Shown one piece after another: positions 57,065-64,000 of a DNA stretch of 64,000 nt. A model generated the notes under the pieces. It saw only the letters and a list, made by a program, of their open reading frames with translations. It was not told the DNA's origin and ran no database searches. The stretch comes from Actinomycetota bacterium (GTDB lineage Bacteria > Actinomycetota > Acidimicrobiia > Acidimicrobiales > Ilumatobacteraceae). The position numbers and the translations under genes were made by a program. The DNA is taken from the NCBI GenBank assembly GCA_009702755.1, contig WLHL01000001.1, positions 1-64,000 on the forward strand, in the 5' to 3' direction. Each line of letters opens with the position of its first letter. Position 1 is the first letter of the stretch.

Positions 57065-59010
57065 GCGGCCCACTCGGACGCGCCTCCTTAATTGTGGGGC
57101 TCGTTGCCGCAGTCTTCGGCATGTTTGCCGCCATCTCCGGCACCCGCAGTAACGACGCACGAGTTCTTCGTCTTGTGCCGCGGTTTGCATACCTTGCTTG
57201 TGCCGGTGCAATTGGCGCTTTCGTCGCAATGGAGATTGCACTTATCAATCGCGACTTCACCTTGGAGTACGTACAAAAGGTGGGCTCAAAGAGCACGCCG
57301 GCGCTGTACAACTTCACCGCAATCTGGAGCGCTCTTGAAGGCTCCATTTTGTTGTGGGTGTTAACACTCACTGGTCTTTCTGTTGGTGTGGTGGTGAAGT
57401 ACCGCAAGAAGATGAACGACCCCATGGTGGGTTGGGCGATGGCCACGATGTTCTTCGTCACCATTTTCTTCTTCCTTCTCACACTGGGCCCCGCGAACCC
57501 GTTTGTTCTTGGGGCACCTGGCGTTTTTGATGGCCCTGGCCCTAACCCGTTGTTGCAGAACCACGTGCTGGTGGTGTTCCATCCGCCGATTCTGTATCTC
57601 GGGTATGTCGGCATGACAGTGCCATTCGCATTCGCCATGGGTGCGCTCATCACGGGTCGCGTGGGTGAAGGTTGGCTTGTTGAAACTCGCCGCTGGGCTC
57701 TCATTTCGTGGGGCTTCCTTACACTCGGCATCATCCTTGGTTCGTGGTGGAGCTACGAAGTGTTGGGCTGGAGCGGCGTGTGGGCATGGGACCCAGTGGA
57801 GAACGCATCGTTCATCCCGTGGTTAACAGCGACTGCATACATTCACTCGGTGTTGGTGCAAGAACGTCGCGGCATGTTGCGCGTGTGGAACTTGTCGTTG
57901 TTGGTGGCCACATTCAGTCTCACCATTCTCGGAACATTCCTCACACGTTCAGGCATCTTGAACAGCGTTCACGCATTTAGTGATTCCGACATCGGACCGT
58001 TCCTGTTGTCCTTCTTTGCACTCATCGTTGTGGTGTCGGTGGGGCTCATTGGGTGGCGCGGTGACCAATTACGTTCACCAGGCACTATCGACTCTCCGTT
58101 GTCACGTGAAGGTGCATTCCTTGCCAACAACGTGGTCTTTAGTGTGTTCGCCTTTGTGGTGTTGCTGGGCACGGTGTTTCCATTGGTGGTGGAAGCACTG
58201 CAAGATCGTCAGTTAGTTGTTGGCGAGCCGTTCTTCGACAAGTTGGCAGTGCCCACTGGTCTTGTGTTGTTGTTCCTCATGTGCGTCGCGCCGGTGTTGC
58301 CGTGGCGTAAGGCGTCGGGAGAGTTGCTACAGCAACGTTTGTTCTGGCCTGCGTGGGCTGGCATTGCTGCGTTGGCATTCTCTGTGGTGTTGGGTGCAAC
58401 AGGGTTTGCATCGCTGCTCACATTTACTCTTGGCGGTTTCGCCGGTGGCGCTGCATTGCGTCAGTTGGTGTTGGCCACACGTCGTCAGGGTTGGCGCGGT
58501 TTCGTGGGTCGTGCGAACGGCGGCATGGTGGTGCACATCGGTGTCATTCTCATCGCGGTTGCGCTTGCTGCATCAAATAGCTACACACACAGCCAAGAGT
58601 TGTCGCTGAAAAAGGGCGTTGTTGCGAACTATGGCGGACACACCTTTGAACTGATTGGTTTCCGCGAAACCACCGATGATCGTCGCACCGAGATAGCTGC
58701 GCTTGTGAGCATTGATGGTGGTCAGGCGTATGCGCCGGCAGTGAGCAAGTACAAAGCGATGGGCATGAACATCGGAACGCCATCGGTGAAGACATCGTTT
58801 GCCTACGACTTGTATCTCACGCTTGAGCCGCCTGTGAAGGTGACGAGTGATGCAGCCAAGATCAAGGTGTTTATTAAGCCGATGGTGATGTGGTTGTGGA
58901 TTGGTGGCGGACTCATGGGTCTTGGCACGTTGTTGTCTGCATTCCCTGGTCGACGTCGTCGCCCAACAGACCCGACGTCTGCTCGTGTTCCTGAAGCGGT
59001 GGATGCATGA
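57043..59010 (+). CDS. ccmF: cytochrome c heme lyase subunit CcmF
   Basis: WWSYEVLGWSGVWAWDPVENASFIPWLTATAYIHSVLVQERRGMLRVWN (WWD domain), multi-TM. Confidence 0.93.
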   Translation: MFGVGGIGGPLGRASLIVGLVAAVFGMFAAISGTRSNDARVLRLVPRFAYLACAGAIGAFVAMEIALINRDFTLEYVQKVGSKSTPALYNFTAIWSALEGSILLWVLTLTGLSVGVVVKYRKKMNDPMVGWAMATMFFVTIFFFLLTLGPANPFVLGAPGVFDGPGPNPLLQNHVLVVFHPPILYLGYVGMTVPFAFAMGALITGRVGEGWLVETRRWALISWGFLTLGIILGSWWSYEVLGWSGVWAWDPVENASFIPWLTATAYIHSVLVQERRGMLRVWNLSLLVATFSLTILGTFLTRSGILNSVHAFSDSDIGPFLLSFFALIVVVSVGLIGWRGDQLRSPGTIDSPLSREGAFLANNVVFSVFAFVVLLGTVFPLVVEALQDRQLVVGEPFFDKLAVPTGLVLLFLMCVAPVLPWRKASGELLQQRLFWPAWAGIAALAFSVVLGATGFASLLTFTLGGFAGGAALRQLVLATRRQGWRGFVGRANGGMVVHIGVILIAVALAASNSYTHSQELSLKKGVVANYGGHTFELIGFRETTDDRRTEIAALVSIDGGQAYAPAVSKYKAMGMNIGTPSVKTSFAYDLYLTLEPPVKVTSDAAKIKVFIKPMVMWLWIGGGLMGLGTLLSAFPGRRRRPTDPTSARVPEAVDA

Positions 59011-59606
59011 GCGATACGCCGATGCTTGAAGCCGAAGAAACGGGCGCACCTCAGAAGCGGCCGGTGGTGCGGTTTGTTGCTGGAGCAGTGGGCGCATTGA
59101 TGGTGGCGTTCTTGGTGTTGTTGGCATTTGCAAACCCTGGCGGCACGGAGTCGGCAGAGTCACCGTTGTTGGGCAAGCCTGCACCAGCAGTGAAGAGCAC
59201 CTTGATTGATGGCGGCACCTTTGATTTGTCTCGTCGCAAGGGAAGTTGGGTGGTGTTCAACTTCTTCAACAGCACGTGTGTGCCATGCCGCCAAGAGCAC
59301 CCCGTGTTGGTGAAGTATGCGGAAGCACAAAAGGGCAGCGATGACCCTGTCGAGCTGTACACCATCGTGAACGATGACACCGACGAAGCAGTGAGGGCAT
59401 TCTTTGCCAGCAACGGTGGCGACTGGGGCAAAGTGCGCGATGACGACGGCGCCATCTCCGTTGCATTCGGCGTGGCGAAAGTGCCCGAGACATGGGTGAT
59501 GGACCCTGATGGATATGTGCGCGTGCGCATCTTGGGTGCACTCACCGAGGGCTTCCTCACGACTCGAGTCGATGAACTCAAGCGTCAGTATGCGGGGCAG
59601 TCGTGA
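59007..59606 (+). CDS. ccmG: thioredoxin-like CcmG/DsbE/ResA family
   Basis: WVVFNFFNSTCVPCRQEHPVLVKYAEA with CxxC; TM anchor. Confidence 0.88.
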   Translation: MSDTPMLEAEETGAPQKRPVVRFVAGAVGALMVAFLVLLAFANPGGTESAESPLLGKPAPAVKSTLIDGGTFDLSRRKGSWVVFNFFNSTCVPCRQEHPVLVKYAEAQKGSDDPVELYTIVNDDTDEAVRAFFASNGGDWGKVRDDDGAISVAFGVAKVPETWVMDPDGYVRVRILGALTEGFLTTRVDELKRQYAGQS

Positions 59607-60100
59607 AGAAGCTGAAGTCGTGGCCGATGTGGATGCTGATGGCTCTGATCACAGTGAGCTTGTTGGCTGTGGGCACCACGCGCGACACAGGCCCATTGAC
59701 ACAGGGTGATCGCATTGATGCGATTACAAAGCGTGTTGCGTGCCCAACATGTGACGGTGAGAGCGTGTTTGTTTCTCGTGCGTCGGCTGCAGAAGCAATT
59801 CGCAAGCAAGTGGCGCGTGAAGTAGCTGCGGGCGAGAAAACTGACACCGAAATCATCGGCAGTATTGCGCAGTCGTTTAATGCGAAAATTCTCTTGGTGC
59901 CACGTGCGACGGGTCTTGATTCTTTGGTGTGGGTGTTGCCCATTGCCGTATTGGTGTGTGCAGTGGCAGGGCTTGCGATGGCATTTCGTAAATGGCGCAG
60001 GCAGAACACTGCTGGCGCTACCGGCGATGACTTCGCATTGGTGAACAAACTGTTGGCTGATGGTGTGGGCGTTGATCCCACTGACGATGAGAACGTGTGA
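59603..60100 (+). CDS. ccmH: cytochrome c maturation protein CcmH (CcmL-type)
   Basis: RVACPTCDGESVFVSRASAAEAIRKQVAREVAAGEKTDTEIIGSIAQSFNAKILL; GTG start. Confidence 0.85.
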   Translation: MKKLKSWPMWMLMALITVSLLAVGTTRDTGPLTQGDRIDAITKRVACPTCDGESVFVSRASAAEAIRKQVAREVAAGEKTDTEIIGSIAQSFNAKILLVPRATGLDSLVWVLPIAVLVCAVAGLAMAFRKWRRQNTAGATGDDFALVNKLLADGVGVDPTDDENV

Positions 60101-60819
60101 TGTCTGACGAACTGCGCGATGAACAGCAATTCTTGCTGAACTCTTTGCGAGATCTTGAACGTGAACGCGAAGCAGGCGACATTGATGACGCTGACTATGA
60201 GACGTTGCGTGATGGATATGTGTCGCGCACCGCAGCAATTACTCGTGAACTAGAAGGCATTGCAAAGCGCCAACCGTTACGAGTGACTCCATTGCGCAAG
60301 CGCATTGTGGCCATTGTGGCTGTTCTTCTTCTTGCAATAGGAAGCGGTGTTTCGGTGGCGCAATTCTCAGGCCAGCGTTTGCCAGGGGAGTCTGCAACGG
60401 GTGGTATTGAACAAAGCACTGCGGTGTTGTTGTCGACTGCACGACAGCTGAACTTTGTTGACCCATCGAAGGCCATTGAGTTGTACAGCCAGGTGTTGAA
60501 ACTCGAGCCCGACAACGTGGAGGCACTCACGTATCGCAGTTGGCTGCTGACATTGTCGGCACGCAATGCCACTGGTGATGTGAAGCAATTGGCGTTGATT
60601 ACTGCGGTGACTGATTTGACGAAGGCGCAAGAGGTTGACCCGGAGTATCCCGATGCGCATTGCTTCTTGGGCATCGTGTATTTCCGCTTCCTGGAACAGG
60701 CATCGCTGGCGAAGAAGCAATTGGATGTGTGCGTGGAGATGAACCCACCAGCGTCAGTATCGAGCTTTGTGAATGCAATCGTGAAAGAAGTGGACGCCGC
60801 CGTTAAGCGCGGCGGCTGA
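60097..60819 (+). CDS. ccmI: CcmI-like TPR protein
   Basis: LRDLEREREAGDIDDADYETLRDGYVSRTAAITREL, one TM, TPR-like SKAIELYSQVLKLEPDNVEALTYRSWLL. Confidence 0.8.
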   Translation: MMSDELRDEQQFLLNSLRDLEREREAGDIDDADYETLRDGYVSRTAAITRELEGIAKRQPLRVTPLRKRIVAIVAVLLLAIGSGVSVAQFSGQRLPGESATGGIEQSTAVLLSTARQLNFVDPSKAIELYSQVLKLEPDNVEALTYRSWLLTLSARNATGDVKQLALITAVTDLTKAQEVDPEYPDAHCFLGIVYFRFLEQASLAKKQLDVCVEMNPPASVSSFVNAIVKEVDAAVKRGG

Positions 60820-60854
60820 TTTGGTGAGATGAATAAGCGGCTATTGTTTCAAGA

Positions 60855-61409
60855 GTGCGGGTCGGTTCAACAACTATTCTTCGGGTTTTTACAGCTGCAG
60901 GTTTAACACTTTTATTGGCCTGTGGTGAAGTAAGTGAGTCAACTGTTAGTAGTTATTCGACTTATCCCTCATCGAACATCGTGGATGCCTCTCCACCAAC
61001 AACAGAGGCGCCGGCTACAACCGTTGATGTGGCTTCGCTTGAGATTGATCAAAATGCTTGCTTCAACTCGATTGCAATAGTCCAGTCAAATGCTGACGGT
61101 GTACAAGCAGCTGTAGACAACTTCGACATGTTCGGTAATCCTTATGCATCTGTTTTTGCGAAGCTTCAACAACAATTGGCGTCTATTGCAAATAATGCGT
61201 CGTTCCGTGTCTCAGGTGAAATCAACGCAATGTCGGATCTGATGGGAAGTTTGTATGAAGCAGTTCTATATCAAGACGACTACGGCTATGACTTTGCGGT
61301 TCAGCAGTCGTCTTCAATTTCATCCAATTTGATGCGTTCATGCGGGGATATTGGTGCTACTTGCCCAGATGGTAGTGATATCGCGGCCAGAAATTACAAC
61401 TGTGAATAA
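60855..61409 (+). CDS. lipoprotein, unknown function
   Basis: Signal with lipobox TLLLACGEVSEST; GTG start. Confidence 0.55.
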   Translation: MRVGSTTILRVFTAAGLTLLLACGEVSESTVSSYSTYPSSNIVDASPPTTEAPATTVDVASLEIDQNACFNSIAIVQSNADGVQAAVDNFDMFGNPYASVFAKLQQQLASIANNASFRVSGEINAMSDLMGSLYEAVLYQDDYGYDFAVQQSSSISSNLMRSCGDIGATCPDGSDIAARNYNCE

Positions 61410-61424
61410 GAAGGAAGAACGGAA

Positions 61425-61976
61425 ATGTTGAGAGTGAAGATGATGTTGGTATCTGCTTTTGTTTTTGTAGGGGCAGCCGGGTGTGCGGTTAAGAGTGAGG
61501 TCCTGGCCGATCATTTGCCTATGTATGAAGGATGGTGTGCTTACAATATTGAGGTTGGAGCTGTCAGCAACACCCTTGAAGGTTGTGTTCAGGACTCTTG
61601 GAATGCAGGACAATCCGGAGATTCAAAACCTCTCTACAAATCCTTTGAATCAATGGACAAGATGAATGAATACATAGCTTTTGAGTCTGGTATCAGAATG
61701 TATTGCAAATTGATGAAGGATTCGCCCACAGAGTATGAACAACTAATGGGGCTTACACGGGTTGGAGAATTGACATATGAGCAGTGCAAACGTCAAATCA
61801 TTGATCTGAATATGATCACGTCCATTTTGAAATCTGTGCCGTATGACCCGAACAGAAGCCGCGGATGGGTATATGAACCAGGGGTCACTTATCGAATTGA
61901 TGGTGATGTGTACAACGATCCATTTGGTCTCGACTACAAGAATGGTTCATCAGACGTTTTTGGTGACGGAAAGTAG
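61425..61976 (+). CDS. lipoprotein, unknown function
   Basis: MMLVSAFVFVGAAGCAVKSE lipobox. Confidence 0.6.
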   Translation: MLRVKMMLVSAFVFVGAAGCAVKSEVLADHLPMYEGWCAYNIEVGAVSNTLEGCVQDSWNAGQSGDSKPLYKSFESMDKMNEYIAFESGIRMYCKLMKDSPTEYEQLMGLTRVGELTYEQCKRQIIDLNMITSILKSVPYDPNRSRGWVYEPGVTYRIDGDVYNDPFGLDYKNGSSDVFGDGK

Positions 61977-62089
61977 AACTTTCAAAGACAAAAGATTGGA
62001 GCCTTCGGACGTTGGCAGTCGTCCTGACTCCCTCCTTCTGCGCACATTGTGAAATGCAGTAAGTCCCCAGCGCTAAGCGGGGCAACTGT

Positions 62090-62248
62090 TTATGCAGTGT
62101 CAGAGGGATTCGCCAATTCGTCAGTTTCGCCTGAATCAGAAGTGCTCTCTGCTTGGATGGGCGAAAGAAAAGGATTGCGTTCGGAGAGACAGTTGCACAC
62201 CACCCATTCCCCGGGGCCGCAACATGAAATGAACTTCTGATTGGTCAT
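62090..62248 (-). CDS. candidate 52-aa Cys-containing small protein
   Basis: MTNQKFISCCGPGEWVVCNCLSERNPFLSPIQAESTSDSGETDELANPSDTA, GAGGGA upstream of ATG. Confidence 0.4.
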   Translation of the reverse strand: MTNQKFISCCGPGEWVVCNCLSERNPFLSPIQAESTSDSGETDELANPSDTA

Positions 62249-62283
62249 TGTTCCCTCATAGATTTTGTTGACGATTGCGTGAC

Positions 62284-62400
62284 TTATGCGCCGCCACCCA
62301 TCATGAATGCAAGAAGAATGCCGATCACAATGATGAGGACAACGGGAAAGAAGATTCCCCAGATGATGATCATTGCGGTCCACCAAAACAACTTGCCCAT
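62284..62400 (-). CDS. 38-aa hydrophobic single-TM peptide
   Basis: Reverse strand: CGCAGGAGGTGAAC-ATG, MGKLFWWTAMIIIWGIFFPVVLIIVIGILLAFMMGGGA-stop, with a near-ideal Shine-Dalgarno. Absent from the track (<60 aa). Confidence 0.7.
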   Translation of the reverse strand: MGKLFWWTAMIIIWGIFFPVVLIIVIGILLAFMMGGGA

Positions 62401-62497
62401 GTTCACCTCCTGCGACTAACTGCAACGGTATGGGAGGGGTGTTTCAGATTTCCCCACACCCATTTGTTAGACAGTCGAAAGATACAAAGGAGAACCA

Positions 62498-62653
62498 ATG
62501 GGGTTGTTCAGTTACTACCTGGGATACAAGCGGGCGACGAAGAAGGCCCGGGCGGTTCGAGATTCATATGAAGATGATTCCGAAGAGATCTGCGACAACT
62601 GCGGATATGCCGCGCGACAGCACTCCGATGAAGGTGATTGTCCGACCTATTAG
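62498..62653 (+). CDS. 51-aa CxxC (zinc-ribbon-like) small protein
   Basis: AAAGGAGAACCA-ATG; MGLFSYYLGYKRATKKARAVRDSYEDDSEEICDNCGYAARQHSDEGDCPTY-TAG. Absent from the track (<60 aa). Confidence 0.65.
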   Translation: MGLFSYYLGYKRATKKARAVRDSYEDDSEEICDNCGYAARQHSDEGDCPTY

Positions 62654-62805
62654 AAAATGGACTCACTGCATCTCATGGTGAAACTCGTTGAAAATAAAGG
62701 GTTTTGCTCTCTCGGAATGTCCAGAAACCGAAAAAACTAAAGAATGTATACTCCTCAGCCCCGCAGGCCCTGCGGGGCGAAAAACTTCGACAGGAGACCA
62801 CATAC

Positions 62806-63816
62806 ATGACCTATTTCTTCGGCGGCAGGAATCACTCAGTTCTCACCAAAAAGCAGATAAATGCAGGGGTGGGTTCTCTTATAGGACTAGCCGTTGGAGA
62901 CGCACTCGGAGCTCCATTTGAATTCCGACCTGCAGGTCTGTATCGCTCGACATTCCCGAAGCCCGTATTGGACGGCAGAGGCGAAATGATTGGTGGCGGT
63001 GCTTTCGATTGGGCGCCGGGTGAATTCACCGATGACACTCAGATGGCATTGGCCTTGTCAGAAGCACTGATCGCTGCCGACGGAGAATGTGAACCGAAGA
63101 GAATCTGGGATCACTTCAAGGCATGGAGCCTCGGTGCAACTGACATCGGTAATGGCACGCGTGCCGTGTTGTCTTTACCCAATTTCGCAACGGCAGCTCG
63201 AAAGGTGCACGACGAAACAGGAAAAACGGCTGGCAACGGTTCTCTCATGCGTGTTGCGCCTGTTGCGCTTGCAGGAGTCGGTCGTGATTCTGTTTGGGTG
63301 CGCAGGGCAGCAGTTGTTCAATCACACTTGACGCACTACGACGGTTGGGCGGGGAATAGTGCCTTGGTTGCAGCCGACATCATCTATCGCCTCATCACAG
63401 GTGTTCACATCGAAGAAGTCCTTGGACGCGTTCATGCCAATGTCGGACCATCACGAAGGAATGCGTTCGAAAATTTCCTGACAGGCGATTGGACTCCTGA
63501 AGATGCTGGTGAGATGTCAAATGGTCTGTCATTGATCTGTCTTGCACAAGCTGTGTGGGCGCTGCGCAACACGTCAAGTTTTGAAGAAGCTGTCACGACT
63601 GCAGTGAACCTGGGCGATGATGCCGACACGGTTGGTGCTGTTACTGGTGCGCTCGCTGGTGCACTGTATGGATTCGATCAGATTCCAACGCGTTGGCGCA
63701 ATGCACTGAATGGACAAGTACGTCAACCCGACGGCGAGATGAAGTTTTATGACGAGACAACTCTTGTGGACATTGCTTTGTCCCTGATGGGAGCCCATGA
63801 CGTGAATCCGATGTAA
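62806..63816 (+). CDS. ADP-ribosylglycohydrolase (DraG) family protein
   Basis: GSLIGLAVGDALGAPFEF...PGEFTDDTQMALALSEAL...NLGDDADTVGAVTGALAGALYG; ATG at 62806 preceded by CAGGAGA. Confidence 0.9.
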   Translation: MTYFFGGRNHSVLTKKQINAGVGSLIGLAVGDALGAPFEFRPAGLYRSTFPKPVLDGRGEMIGGGAFDWAPGEFTDDTQMALALSEALIAADGECEPKRIWDHFKAWSLGATDIGNGTRAVLSLPNFATAARKVHDETGKTAGNGSLMRVAPVALAGVGRDSVWVRRAAVVQSHLTHYDGWAGNSALVAADIIYRLITGVHIEEVLGRVHANVGPSRRNAFENFLTGDWTPEDAGEMSNGLSLICLAQAVWALRNTSSFEEAVTTAVNLGDDADTVGAVTGALAGALYGFDQIPTRWRNALNGQVRQPDGEMKFYDETTLVDIALSLMGAHDVNPM

Positions 63817-63863
63817 TGCCTTATTGCCCATCGATAGTGAAGAAGAAAGAGAAAGAGAATAAA

Positions 63864-64000
63864 TGAGTATTGAAACAACAATCGTGTCAGCAATGGGGAA
63901 GATCGGAAATGTGTCTGATGTAGACCGCGTCCTCCAGGGGAAGAACGGCTACTTCAGTCCGACGAAGTATCCCGATGCTGATGGTCCAACAGGAGCAATG
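63864..64000 (+). CDS. hypothetical protein, truncated by window end
   Basis: MSIETTIVSAMGKIGNVSDVDRVLQGKNGYFSPTKYPDADGPTGAM... open to the window edge; purine-rich AGAAAGAGAA upstream. Confidence 0.45.

Noticed and set aside
56850-57734. 294-aa minus-strand ORF
   Set aside because: Antisense to ccmE/ccmF, no recognisable domain.
62090-62425. 111-aa minus-strand ORF as a single gene
   Set aside because: The upstream half overlaps the well-supported 38-aa peptide in another frame; only the internal ATG at 62248 has a plausible SD.

Overview
The window is a gene-dense, moderate-GC bacterial chromosome segment. Protein features suggest an actinobacterium, possibly an Acidimicrobiia-like lineage: mycobacterial-type SerC, PAC2, MDMPI-fold protein, HupB-like HU with a Lys/Ala tail, class E sortase. 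That placement is inference and was not tested. Most of it is ordinary metabolism: inositol-phosphate synthase (partial), an ilvBNC operon, metY, serC, aspC, a cobalamin-riboswitch btuFCD operon, copCD, a TPP-riboswitch thiamine operon, nfuA, pfkA, a HelD-like ATPase, DtxR and TetR regulators, a sortase, and a complete System I cytochrome c maturation operon ccmABCDEFGHI. The standout is a single ~14.9 kb minus-strand ORF (31132-46071, 4979 aa). It encodes a giant secreted protein with about 50 tandem YDG/MBG-like repeats by my manual segmentation, three Cys-paired Ig-like modules and a C-terminal OmpA-like domain. The repeats have a higher-order order: long-type pairs separated by runs of short units. 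Other points of interest are a TM2 / CD225-dispanin / DUF2752 / DUF2510-zinc-ribbon-DnaJ cluster, several small ORFs missing from the supplied track (CcmD, a 38-aa membrane peptide, a 51-aa CxxC protein), a DtxR-family regulator with altered metal-ligand positions, a PFK with GGNGS in place of GGDGS, and a thiamine importer operon without an adjacent ATPase. I saw no tRNA, rRNA, CRISPR array or transposase. No database searches were run; family names come from motif recognition.
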